Positions 49,147-57,537 of a DNA stretch of 64,000 nucleotides are shown piece after piece; position 1 is the stretch's first letter, and every line of letters begins with the position of its first letter. The DNA lies in contig NZ_BMOY01000002.1 of the NCBI RefSeq assembly GCF_014647315.1, forward strand, positions 1-64,000, read 5' to 3'. Position numbers and translations under genes: made by a program. Source of the stretch: Paenalicyclobacillus cellulosilyticus (GTDB taxonomy: Bacteria > Bacillota > Bacilli > Alicyclobacillales > Alicyclobacillaceae). The notes under the pieces are model-generated. The model worked only from the letters and a program-made list of their open reading frames with translations, did not search any database and was not told the origin of the DNA.

Positions 49147-50874
49147 TTAGACTTGGACATCGGCGGATGGCACCGCGTCCGTTTGCAGGGAACGGAGCAT
49201 CGCCCCGGCGTGTTCCCATGCCGTCGCATCCGAGACGTCGGCACCGATGAGACGCGCCACTTCGCGCACCCGGCCTTCTTCTGACAACGGCCGCACGACC
49301 GTGGTCGTGTCGTGATCCCGCTCCACCTTCTCAATGCAGAAGTGAGCGTGGGCGGCGGCTGCGATCTGCGCCGCATGGGTGACGCACAGCACTTGCCGGC
49401 GGGCGCCGAGACGGCGCAGTTGTTCCGCGACCGCGAGGGCCGCATGGCCGCTGATGCCGGCGTCGATCTCGTCAAACACCAAGGTATCGACGTCGTCGAC
49501 CTCGGCCAACGCCACCTTGAGCGCGAGGAGCGTCCGCGACAACTCGCCACCGGAAGCCACCTTGTGCAGCGGACGCGCATCCTCGCCAAGGTTGGCGGAG
49601 AACCAAAACACCACTTCATCCGCCCCGTCCGGTCCTGCGTCCCAACCGCCGTCGGAACCGCGCTTGGGCCGGACCTCCACTTCGAAGCGGGCGCGTGGCA
49701 TATGCAGTTGGCGCAACAGGTCCGTGACCGTCGCCGCAAGTTTGGCGGCAGCTTCTGTGCGCGCGTGATGTAACCGTTCGGCCAGCGCCTCCACTTCCGC
49801 CCGTGCCGATGCGGCCATTTCGCCAAGGCGCCGGATTTCCTCATCATGGCTCTGCAGCCTGTCCCGCTCCGCCTGGATCGCCGCCAAGTGCGCCAACACG
49901 TCCTCCACCGTCGCACCATACTTGCGCTCCAGGCTGCGGATGAGCGCCAACCGCTCCTCGACCGCCTCCAGTCGCCGCGGGTCCGCTTCAATGCGGTCGA
50001 GGTACCGAAACAATGCGCGCTCAGCCTCTTCCGCATACACTTGGGCCGTCTCGAGGAGCGATGCCGGCTCGGCCAACGCCGGATCGTACGCTTGCGCGGC
50101 CGCGACCTCTTCGCGGGCGCTGGCGAGCTGTCCTGCTGCGCCCGGCGCGCCGCCGCGTCCTTGCAAACGTTCGGCCGCCTGGCGGATCCACCCCAAAATC
50201 CGTTCCGCGTGCAAAAGGCGCTGGCGTTCTTCGCGCAGCGCCTCCTCCTCCCCCGGTTGCAAGTTGGCCGCAGAGATCTCCTCAATCTGAAACTGGATCA
50301 TATCCAGGCGTTGCGCGCGCGCCCGCTCGTCCAGTTGCGCGGCCTCCCACGCCGCCAACGCTTCACGCCACGCGGCGTACGCACGCTGCATGGCGCAGAG
50401 GTCCGGCGTGAGGCGGGCGTACAAGTCGAGGAGGCGGCGTTGTTCGTCCAACCGCAGCAAACCGTGTTGATCGTGCTGCCCCTGTTGTTGAACCAGAAGC
50501 GCCCCAAGTTCTCTCAACATTTGCACGGTCGCCATGCGGCCGTTGATACGGCAGACCGTCCGGCCCGACCGGTGGATCTCGCGTGACACGACGATTTGGT
50601 CCACCTCGTCTTCCATCCCCCATGCAGCCAGGCGCTCGGCGATGCGGGGCCTCGTGCCATCGCTGGGGACGAACAACGCTTCCACCAAAGCGGAAGCCGC
50701 ACCGGCACGGATCATATCCGCTGAGGCGCGCTGGCCGAGCAACAGCCCGATGGCGTCGAGGAGAATGGATTTGCCGGCGCCCGTCTCGCCGGTGAAGGCG
50801 ATGAGCCCGTCCGGAAATACAAGGCGCGCTTGTTCGATGAGCGCAATGCGCTCCACCACAAGCTCCGCCAGCAT
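49147..50874 (-). CDS. recN: DNA repair protein RecN
   Basis: A 575-residue SMC-like ATPase. Walker A F-T-G-E-T-G-A-G-K-S near the N-terminus, long coiled coils from about 160 to 360, signature V-A-S-G-G-E-L-S-R and Walker B V-F-D-E-I-D-A-G-I-S-G. It acts early at double-strand breaks. ATG at 50874 gives the usual M-L-A-E-L start with GGGGGCGAGAGG upstream; the ATG at 50895 overlaps the nadK stop codon and is an alternative. Confidence 0.96.
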   Translation of the reverse strand: MLAELVVERIALIEQARLVFPDGLIAFTGETGAGKSILLDAIGLLLGQRASADMIRAGAASALVEALFVPSDGTRPRIAERLAAWGMEDEVDQIVVSREIHRSGRTVCRINGRMATVQMLRELGALLVQQQGQHDQHGLLRLDEQRRLLDLYARLTPDLCAMQRAYAAWREALAAWEAAQLDERARAQRLDMIQFQIEEISAANLQPGEEEALREERQRLLHAERILGWIRQAAERLQGRGGAPGAAGQLASAREEVAAAQAYDPALAEPASLLETAQVYAEEAERALFRYLDRIEADPRRLEAVEERLALIRSLERKYGATVEDVLAHLAAIQAERDRLQSHDEEIRRLGEMAASARAEVEALAERLHHARTEAAAKLAATVTDLLRQLHMPRARFEVEVRPKRGSDGGWDAGPDGADEVVFWFSANLGEDARPLHKVASGGELSRTLLALKVALAEVDDVDTLVFDEIDAGISGHAALAVAEQLRRLGARRQVLCVTHAAQIAAAAHAHFCIEKVERDHDTTTVVRPLSEEGRVREVARLIGADVSDATAWEHAGAMLRSLQTDAVPSADVQV

Positions 50875-50891
50875 CCTCTCGCCCCCTTCGC

Positions 50892-51740
50892 TCATTGCGA
50901 CTCCCGGTTGCGCAGTTTGGCGCGCAGCACCGAAAAGAACTCGCGATCCCGCCACTTGACGAGCGTGGTATCGAACGGCGAGCGGCGCACCATCACCTCA
51001 TCCCCCACCGCCATGCGCACGCCCACTTGACCGTCCACGGTCAACCCCACGTCGTCGTGGGTGGACTCGACCACCAGCCGCACCTCCTGCGTATCGGCGA
51101 TCACGCAGGGACGTGAAAACAGGGTATGCGGGCAGATGGGCGTGATGAGCAACACGTGCAGGTGCGGGACGATGATGGGGCCCCCGCATGACAGCGAATA
51201 CGCGGTCGAACCGGTGGGCGTGGAGACGATGATGCCGTCGCCGCGGTACGTGTCGACGAACACCCCGTCGACATACGCGTGCACCGTGATCATGCGGGCA
51301 AACGATCCCTTCGCGATCCCGGCATCATTCAGCGCCACCAAGCGCGCCACTTCCTGCCCGTGCCGGTACACCGCGGCTTCGAGCATCAGCCGCCGTTCCA
51401 GGTCGTATTCTTTGTGGACCACGCGCCGCACCGTCTCCTCCAACTCCGCCGGTTCCGCCTCGCTGAGAAACCCGAGGTGACCGATGTTGATGCCGAGCAG
51501 CGGGACGCCGTGGTGCGCGAACCTGCGCGCCGCGGTGAGCAGCGTGCCGTCCCCGCCGAGCACAAACAGCAACTCCAGCGGCAACCGGTCGAGGTCATCC
51601 GCCGCTTCGACATCGCTGCCTCGTTGTACCCCGGCGCAGACGACGTCGAAGCCGGCGTCCCGCAAGAGCCGGGTGAGCCGCCGCTGCACCTCCGCCGCCT
51701 GCGGTTTGTCCAGGTTTACAAACAACCCCACCTGACGCAC
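50892..51740 (-). CDS. nadK: NAD kinase
   Basis: A 282-residue enzyme with F-V-L-G-G-D-G-T-L-L-T-A, G-I-N-I-G-H-L-G-F-L, A-L-N-D-A-G-I-A and G-D-G-I-I-V-S-T-P-T-G-S-T-A-Y, the NADK core. It makes NADP+ from NAD+ and ATP. GTG at 51740 chosen for GAGGAGGAG upstream. In B. subtilis this slot before recN holds argR (ahrC); here nadK and a hypothetical gene occupy it. Confidence 0.95.
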   Translation of the reverse strand: MRQVGLFVNLDKPQAAEVQRRLTRLLRDAGFDVVCAGVQRGSDVEAADDLDRLPLELLFVLGGDGTLLTAARRFAHHGVPLLGINIGHLGFLSEAEPAELEETVRRVVHKEYDLERRLMLEAAVYRHGQEVARLVALNDAGIAKGSFARMITVHAYVDGVFVDTYRGDGIIVSTPTGSTAYSLSCGGPIIVPHLHVLLITPICPHTLFSRPCVIADTQEVRLVVESTHDDVGLTVDGQVGVRMAVGDEVMVRRSPFDTTLVKWRDREFFSVLRAKLRNRESQ

Positions 51741-51787
51741 GGCACTCCTCCTCGCCCCGGACACAGCCTGACAGCCCACCACACCGC

Positions 51788-52201
51788 TCAGGCCCGGTGC
51801 AACCAGATGAACATGAGCAGCGCGCCCGACAACAACCAACCCGCCCGGTGGCCAAACCGGCGCCAAACTACGCTGGCGGGAGAACGCACCTCGAAGTCCA
51901 TCTCGTGCACCGTCTGCCGGTCCGGATCCATCCATAAAACACCATTTGCCGCAAACGCGACGGCGAGCGGATACACGTCTTCGCGCAGGCGACTGCCGTT
52001 CATGGGAGGACCAGGTTGCATCGGATTGGACAGCTTCACCACATACCGGCGCGGACCTTTGGCGACGAGAAAATCGGCCACCAACACCTTCCGGAACGCC
52101 CGGGCGTCCACATAACCGATCCATTCCGCCCGCGCACCCTCCCGGACGATGTGGTACCCGCGTTGTTCCAACCACGCACGGGCGCGCGCTTCCCGGCTCA
52201 T
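51788..52201 (-). CDS. Hypothetical protein, possible nuclease-like fold with C-terminal membrane helix
   Basis: A 137-residue protein, not recognised. The N-terminal 100 residues have W-L-E-Q-R-G-Y-H-I-V-R, then V-L-V-A-D-F-L-V-A-K-G-P-R-R-Y-V-V-K, which looks like the core strands of a PD-(D/E)xK fold, although the second acidic residue is not in place. The C-terminus is a single membrane helix (W-L-L-S-G-A-L-L-M-F-I-W-L). ATG at 52201 with AGGAGTG upstream. It lies between tlyA and nadK. Confidence 0.65.
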   Translation of the reverse strand: MSREARARAWLEQRGYHIVREGARAEWIGYVDARAFRKVLVADFLVAKGPRRYVVKLSNPMQPGPPMNGSRLREDVYPLAVAFAANGVLWMDPDRQTVHEMDFEVRSPASVVWRRFGHRAGWLLSGALLMFIWLHRA

Positions 52202-52230
52202 CCCCATCACTCCTGTCGCAGCCCGTCCCG

Positions 52231-53073
52231 CTACGTCTTTTGCACCGTCTCCCCGGCGCGCGCCTTTGCCCAAGCCTCGGCTACGACTTCGCGCAGCCTC
52301 TCGTCCGACACGGCGGGCGGTCCGTCCCCCTCGCGAAACCACGCGAGGAATTCCACGTTCCCGTCTCCGCCGGTGATGGGTGAAAAATCCACCCCATGGC
52401 ACCGTAAACGGTGGTTCGTCCCGGCCGCGATGGTCTGCGCCAAAACCTGCAGGTGCACGTCCGGGTTCCGAACGATGCCACCCTTGCCGACGTGGGCACG
52501 CCCTGCTTCAAACTGAGGTTTGACCAAGACAATCACGTCTTTCGGCGGCAGCAACACCTCGGCCAGCTTGGGGAAGAGCAGCCGGACCGAGATGAACGAG
52601 ACGTCCATCACGGCGGCATCCGGGCGCGGATGGAAGCGGGCAGGGTCCACGTGGCGAAAGTTGGTCCGCTCCATGACCACCACCCGGGGGTGATTGCGCA
52701 GGGTCCAAGCCAACTGCCCGTAACCCACATCCACCGCATAGACCAACGCCGCGCCGTGACGCAACGCACAATCGGTAAACCCTCCGGTCGAGGCGCCCAC
52801 ATCCACCACCACACGCCCCGCCAAGGACACGGGGAACACCTGCAACGCTTTCTCGAGCTTCAGGCCGCCGCGGCTGACGTACGGGTGCGCCTGCCCAGTG
52901 ACCTCAATCCCGGCGTCCGCAGCGACGCGCGCGCCTGGTTTGTCGGCACGGGTACCGTCCACGCGCACGAGCCCTGCCATCACGGCACGGCGGGCTGCCT
53001 CCCGGCTCGGGAACAAACCCCGCGTCACCAGCAGCGTGTCGAGACGGACCTTGTTCGATTTCGCTTTCGTCAT
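52231..53073 (-). CDS. tlyA: TlyA family 16S/23S rRNA methyltransferase (YqxC)
   Basis: A 280-residue protein: S4 domain (R-L-D-T-L-L-V-T-R-G-L-F), Y-V-S-R-G-G-L-K-L, and an FtsJ-like methyltransferase with V-V-D-V-G-A-S-T-G-G-F-T-D and the K-D-K-E-type residues (V-K-P-Q-F-E-A-G). Predicted 2'-O-ribose methylation of rRNA. ATG at 53073 directly follows dxs; a GTG at 53085 would overlap dxs. Neither has a strong ribosome-binding site. Confidence 0.93.
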   Translation of the reverse strand: MTKAKSNKVRLDTLLVTRGLFPSREAARRAVMAGLVRVDGTRADKPGARVAADAGIEVTGQAHPYVSRGGLKLEKALQVFPVSLAGRVVVDVGASTGGFTDCALRHGAALVYAVDVGYGQLAWTLRNHPRVVVMERTNFRHVDPARFHPRPDAAVMDVSFISVRLLFPKLAEVLLPPKDVIVLVKPQFEAGRAHVGKGGIVRNPDVHLQVLAQTIAAGTNHRLRCHGVDFSPITGGDGNVEFLAWFREGDGPPAVSDERLREVVAEAWAKARAGETVQKT

Positions 53074-53075
53074 CG

Positions 53076-54959
53076 TTATGGCCACACATCCGAGGTTTTT
53101 TTCAACTCGACGCCGAGAAACGCCACCAGGTCCTTGATCACGCCGTCCGCGTCGAGCCCCAGGTGCCGAAGCAGCTCATCCCGGCCGCCGTGCTCGATGA
53201 ACCGATCCGGCAATCCCTTGCGCAACAAGCGCGCAGACACCTGCTCGTCAGCCAACACCTCGGCCACCGCGGACCCCATCCCGCCTGCCAACGCGGCATC
53301 CTCCAAGGTCATGACCGGCATCCGCTCGGCATACTTCAAGATCAGGGACCGGTCCAAGGGTTTGACGAACCGCATGTTGATCACGGCAATCGACAGTCCA
53401 TACTGGACCCGGGCCGCTTCGGCGGCCTTCAGTGCCGTCTGCACCATCGGTCCGAGCGCAAAGATGGCCGCGTCGCGGCCGTCGACGACCACCTCGGCTT
53501 TGCCCACCGGCACGGGCGACCACACGTCATCGAGCGGCACCCCGACGCCGTCGGCGCGCGGGTAACGCACCGCCACCGGGCCCTCCAATTGAAACGCGGT
53601 GTACAGCATGTGACGAAGCTCGTTCTCGTCTTTCGGCATCATGATGGTGAGGTTCGGAATGGCGCGCAGATACGAGAGGTCGAACGCCCCCTGATGCGTT
53701 TCGCCGTCCGGCCCCACGATGCCGGCGCGATCGACCGCAAACACCACCGGCAACTTCTGGATGGCCACATCGTGGATGATCTGGTCGTAGGCGCGCTGCA
53801 TGAACGTCGAGTACACCGCAAACACAGGCCGCATCCCCGCAGCCGCCAGTCCGGCGCAGAACGTGGCCGCGTGCTGTTCGGCGATGCCGACGTCAAAACA
53901 ACGTTCCGGGAAATGCTGTTGGAACTTCGACAACCCTGTCCCCGGCAGCATGGCGGCGGTCACGGCGACAATCCGCTCGTCCGCGCGGGCAAGTTCGATG
54001 AGCGCATCGGCGAACACATCCGTGTACGCGGGCGGCTTGTCCAACTTCACCGCCGTCGGCCACGAGTGAAACTTGTCCGGGGCGTTCTCCGCCGTCGGAA
54101 AGCCCTTTCCCTTTTCGGTGGCGACGTGGATCAGCACCGGTCCGCGCAGGTGAGACGCTTGTTGAAACACATCGATGAGCAAGGGGAGGTCGTGGCCGTC
54201 CACCGGACCGAGGTATTTGAATCCAAACGCTTCGAATAATAACCCCGGCACCACCAGGTGGCGCATCGAATCCTTGATCTTCTCCAGCGTCTTCGTCAGC
54301 TTGTCGCCGATGGCCGGCAGGCGGCGCAAAAGCTGTTCAATCTCCGCCTTGGCACGCGAGTAGGTCGGATCGGTGCGCAGACGGGTCAAATACTTCGATA
54401 CCGCACCCACGTTTTCCGAGATGGACATCTCGTTGTCGTTGAGGATGACCAACAGGTCGGTGCCGAGGTGACCGGCGTGGTTGAGGGCTTCCATCGCCAT
54501 GCCGCCCGTCAGCGCACCGTCGCCGATGACACAGATGACCTTGTAGTCCTCCCCTTTGAGGTCGCGCGCCACCGCCATACCGAGGCCCGCCGAGATGGAC
54601 GTGCTGGCGTGGCCTGCACCGAAGGCGTCGTGTTCGCTCTCGCTGCGCTTGGGAAAACCGGCGAGCCCACGATACTTGCGCAAGGTGTGGAACAGGTGCT
54701 TGCGACCCGTCAGGATCTTGTGCACGTACGCTTGATGGCCGACATCCCAGATGATCCGGTCCCGCGGGCTGTCGAACACCTTATGCAGCGCGAGCGTCAA
54801 TTCCACCACGCCGAGATTGGCGCCGAAGTGTCCGCCGGTCTTCGCGATGGATTCAATCAGGAATTGGCGAATTTCCTCCGCCAATTGCACCAACTGCGAT
54901 GGACTGAGCCCCTTGAGGTCGGAGGGGCTGTCGATGTGTTCCAGCAGCGTGTTGGACAC
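53076..54959 (-). CDS. dxs: 1-deoxy-D-xylulose-5-phosphate synthase
   Basis: A 627-residue transketolase-like enzyme. Thiamine diphosphate binding G-D-G-A-L-T-G-G-M-A plus N-D-N-E-M-S-I, and the C-terminal E-D-A-A-L-A-G-G-M-G. It condenses pyruvate with glyceraldehyde-3-phosphate in the MEP isoprenoid pathway. GTG at 54959. Downstream of oapA, same strand. Confidence 0.96.
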   Translation of the reverse strand: MSNTLLEHIDSPSDLKGLSPSQLVQLAEEIRQFLIESIAKTGGHFGANLGVVELTLALHKVFDSPRDRIIWDVGHQAYVHKILTGRKHLFHTLRKYRGLAGFPKRSESEHDAFGAGHASTSISAGLGMAVARDLKGEDYKVICVIGDGALTGGMAMEALNHAGHLGTDLLVILNDNEMSISENVGAVSKYLTRLRTDPTYSRAKAEIEQLLRRLPAIGDKLTKTLEKIKDSMRHLVVPGLLFEAFGFKYLGPVDGHDLPLLIDVFQQASHLRGPVLIHVATEKGKGFPTAENAPDKFHSWPTAVKLDKPPAYTDVFADALIELARADERIVAVTAAMLPGTGLSKFQQHFPERCFDVGIAEQHAATFCAGLAAAGMRPVFAVYSTFMQRAYDQIIHDVAIQKLPVVFAVDRAGIVGPDGETHQGAFDLSYLRAIPNLTIMMPKDENELRHMLYTAFQLEGPVAVRYPRADGVGVPLDDVWSPVPVGKAEVVVDGRDAAIFALGPMVQTALKAAEAARVQYGLSIAVINMRFVKPLDRSLILKYAERMPVMTLEDAALAGGMGSAVAEVLADEQVSARLLRKGLPDRFIEHGGRDELLRHLGLDADGVIKDLVAFLGVELKKTSDVWP

Positions 54960-55013
54960 CCCATTTCTTTCGGTAACTGAATCCCATCGAAACCGCCGCG
55001 GATCAAAGATACA

Positions 55014-55619
55014 TTACCCCGTCCGCTTCGGATCCATGACCGGGCGCCGCTTGCGGCGGCGGGAAGGGCGCCGGCCGGTGAGAAAAAGCGCAGACTGGAT
55101 CACGCGCGCCGCCCACAAGATGATAGGCGTGGGAGAGTGAATGGCGATGGTCTTCCCCACCGCCTTCGCCCCGATGGTCAACGCGGTGGCCAATGCCGTC
55201 GTGGCGATGAGCACAAACTCTTCATACCCGCCAGCCATCGGCAGCGATTTCGACAATTGACCCGCCACCGCCATCGCCCCGGCACCGCTGAGCACACCCG
55301 CGATGTCCCCCACCATGTCGCTGCAGATGCTCGCCACCTTCTCCGCATTGCGGACGATCACGATGGCCTGTCTGGCGCCGTAAATGCGCTTCGCCGCCAT
55401 CGCATGAAACGGCGTTTCGCGTGCGGCCGCGGCCGCGATGCCCAGCATGTCGAACAAGACGCCGACGAAAATGATGAGGACGACAAGCGCGGCCCCGACA
55501 TACCAGGCCGCCTCATTGAGAAAAATCGTCGATGTATCGAAAACCCCGCTCACGGGAACGGAGATGGCCGCGATCATCAGCGCGAACTGCACCGAGCGGC
55601 GGATGGTCGCCCGCTTCAT
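55014..55619 (-). CDS. oapA: OLE RNA-associated membrane protein OapA
   Basis: A 201-residue protein with four likely membrane helices (Q-F-A-L-M-I-A-A-I-S-V-P-V; V-G-A-A-L-V-V-L-I-I-F-V-G-V-L; the segment after V-G-D-I-A-G-V-L-S-G; and the T-A-L-A-T-A-L-T-I-G-A segment) and a basic tail. The F-D-M-L-G-I-A-A-A-A-A-R-E-T-P-F-H segment has a look of DUF21/CNNM-type membrane domains. Its place directly after the OLE RNA, between ispA and dxs, is diagnostic for OapA, which binds that RNA as a dimer at the membrane. ATG at 55619 with CGGAGGT upstream. It is followed by dxs. Confidence 0.9.
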   Translation of the reverse strand: MKRATIRRSVQFALMIAAISVPVSGVFDTSTIFLNEAAWYVGAALVVLIIFVGVLFDMLGIAAAAARETPFHAMAAKRIYGARQAIVIVRNAEKVASICSDMVGDIAGVLSGAGAMAVAGQLSKSLPMAGGYEEFVLIATTALATALTIGAKAVGKTIAIHSPTPIILWAARVIQSALFLTGRRPSRRRKRRPVMDPKRTG

Positions 55620-55659
55620 GATATGTACCTCCGAACCCGAGCGCTGCCGGCGTCGGGTG

Positions 55660-56260
55660 AGTGCGACGGGTGGCAGCCCCCTGGGTAAACTCTGTGGCTT
55701 AGGTCTAGTAGGATTTCCCAGAGGCGCACCGGTCGTCGCCGGCCCGGCGGTTTCCCTTTAAGCACCTCTTGACAGTGTCTCCAACTGTCAGACTAGATTA
55801 CCACTTAGTCCACACTGTAATCCCCAGGGGACCTCGCCACAGGGCGAACAGTCTAGGCGTTTTCCGCGACAACCGCTCCCGTCCCCTAGCCTCTTTTGCA
55901 GTACAGATTTCACGCGGCACCGGCGGTGCTGCCTGGCCAGGGAGACGCCGCCTGATTCCCGCGATCCTTCAGTACCACTCAAGGCAGGCTACGCTGCACA
56001 CAGATTGCCTCCGCATGCAGGTTCATCCCCCAAGCCGTAGCGCGTGAAGGCACGCCACGAACTTGGGCCTCCGCGAAAGTTGGGTCAGATCCCGCATGCC
56101 GTTGCAGGTTGCCCAACTTTCTTAACTCCCAGCATCAACCCAAGGCTGGGCGCCTCAAGCCAACACCAGGAACTTCATCGATGTGCCCTTTGGCGGATTT
56201 TTAGCCCCGCCTTCAGAGACGGACGGTTGACTAGAATACTGCGCCACCCGCGCCGAACAC
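55660..56260 (-). ncRNA. ole: OLE RNA (ornate large extremophilic RNA)
   Basis: A gene-free, structured stretch of about 600 bases on the minus strand between ispA and oapA, the fixed location of OLE RNA in Firmicutes. Helices are visible: a 10-bp perfect pairing of GAAAGTTGGG (56112-56121) with CCCAACTTTC (56074-56083), CCCAGC/GCTGGG (56142-56147 and 56125-56130), TCGCC/GGCGA, and TGACAG/CTGTCA near 55771-55789. An extended -10 promoter precedes it. Known roles in Halalkalibacterium halodurans are tolerance to cold, short alcohols and Mg2+ through a membrane complex with OapA, OapB and OapC. Ends are approximate. Confidence 0.88.
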
Positions 56261-56265
56261 CCTTG

Positions 56266-56274
56266 ATTATATCA
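56266..56274 (-). promoter_or_regulatory. Extended -10 promoter of OLE RNA
   Basis: TGATATAAT (minus strand, 56274-56266) is an extended -10 with a perfect TATAAT. No good -35 is seen, as is common for this class. The start of transcription would be near 56259-56260. Confidence 0.7.
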
Positions 56275-56383
56275 TACGCAACGGATGGGGCCGAATCCGC
56301 CGGAACCGGCGTGCCGGGCGCCACAACCCGCGGCGAGCAGCCATCGCGACTGAGTGCTAACAGACGCCGGGAAGCTCGTCCGT

Positions 56384-57295
56384 TCACCGCTGCCGCTCCA
56401 CCATCCGCTGTGCCAAGCCGACCAAGAGCGGGCTGTCGATCCCGGCTGCCGCCAGTGCCCCCACGGCTTCCGCCAAGTGTGCTTCCGCCTGCCGGCGCGT
56501 TTCCGCGAGCCCGAACAAACGCGGGTACGTCAATTTCTGCAGACGCTCGTCCGAACCCCGCGCTTTCCCCATCTCGGCCGCATCGCCGGCCACATCCAAC
56601 CAATCATCCATAATTTGAAAAGCCCACCCCGCATGCAGTCCGAACCGGGCGAGCGCATCCCGTACGGATTCCGCCACATCGGCGAACCACGATCCGATGA
56701 GGACCGCTGCCTGGATCAGCTTGGCCGTCTTGTGGGTGTGGATGTACGCCAGGTCTTCCGGCGTCCCGTCGCGCCGCTCTGCTTCCAAATCGGCCATTTG
56801 TCCGCCGACCATGCCGTAACACCCCGCGGCATGCGCCAGCGTGCGCACCATCGCCATCTGACGGTCCGGCGGCACAGGCAGCGGTTGTGCCAACTGTTCG
56901 AACGCGTACGTGAGCAACGCGTCTCCCGCGAGCAGGGCGGTCGCCTCGCCGAACACCTTGTGGTTGGTCGGGCGCCCCCGGCGCAGGTCGTCGTCGTCCA
57001 TGCACGGCAGGTCATCGTGGATGAGCGAGTAGCAATGCACCAGCTCGATGGCTGCCGCCGCGGGCATCACCACGTCCTCCGCCACGCCGAACGTGCGCGC
57101 GGTCGCCAAACACAAGACGGGGCGCAACCGCTTGCCGCCCGCCAGCAGGCTGTAATTCATCGCTTCGCGCAGGCGCGCGGGCATCGGCGCCCCTTCCGGA
57201 AACAAGGTGGCCAAATACGCGTCGACCGCCGGGGCGAACGATGTGAGATACGCCTGCGCCGCATCGACCGGAGAACGGGGATGCGACATCGTCAT
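56384..57295 (-). CDS. ispA: Farnesyl/geranyl diphosphate synthase IspA
   Basis: A 303-residue prenyltransferase. Both Asp-rich motifs are present: D-D-L-P-C-M-D-D-D-D-L-R-R-G and D-D-W-L-D, plus G-K-R-L-R-P near residue 55. It extends isopentenyl diphosphate to farnesyl diphosphate. The ATG at 57295 overlaps the xseB stop codon by one base; an ATG at 57289 is also possible. Confidence 0.95.
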   Translation of the reverse strand: MTMSHPRSPVDAAQAYLTSFAPAVDAYLATLFPEGAPMPARLREAMNYSLLAGGKRLRPVLCLATARTFGVAEDVVMPAAAAIELVHCYSLIHDDLPCMDDDDLRRGRPTNHKVFGEATALLAGDALLTYAFEQLAQPLPVPPDRQMAMVRTLAHAAGCYGMVGGQMADLEAERRDGTPEDLAYIHTHKTAKLIQAAVLIGSWFADVAESVRDALARFGLHAGWAFQIMDDWLDVAGDAAEMGKARGSDERLQKLTYPRLFGLAETRRQAEAHLAEAVGALAAAGIDSPLLVGLAQRMVERQR

Positions 57296-57537
57296 CACGC
57301 CTCCTCGCCCGGCTGCGCTGAAACCGCCGCCTGGGGCGGCTCCTGGAGCAGCTGTTCGATCTCCAACTCCGCCTTGTCCAACATCTCGCGGCAGAAGCGC
57401 ACGAGGTGCAAGGATTCTTTATACTGCTCAATCGCCTCGTGCAGCGGCAGCTCGGCCGATTCCAACCTGCGAATGATCTCCTCGAGGCGCTTCATCGCGG
57501 TCTCAAAGGTCCAATCGGGCTTGTTCGGTTCGGTCAT
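57295..57537 (-). CDS. xseB: Exodeoxyribonuclease VII small subunit
   Basis: An 80-residue helical protein with F-E-T-A-M-K-R-L-E-E-I-I-R-R-L-E-S and P-L-H-E-A-I-E-Q-Y-K-E-S, the XseB core. It binds the large subunit XseA. ATG at 57537 with AAGGAAG at seven bases; ATG at 57543 is an alternative. Its start lies inside the 3' end of xseA by 35 bases. Confidence 0.94.
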   Translation of the reverse strand: MTEPNKPDWTFETAMKRLEEIIRRLESAELPLHEAIEQYKESLHLVRFCREMLDKAELEIEQLLQEPPQAAVSAQPGEEA

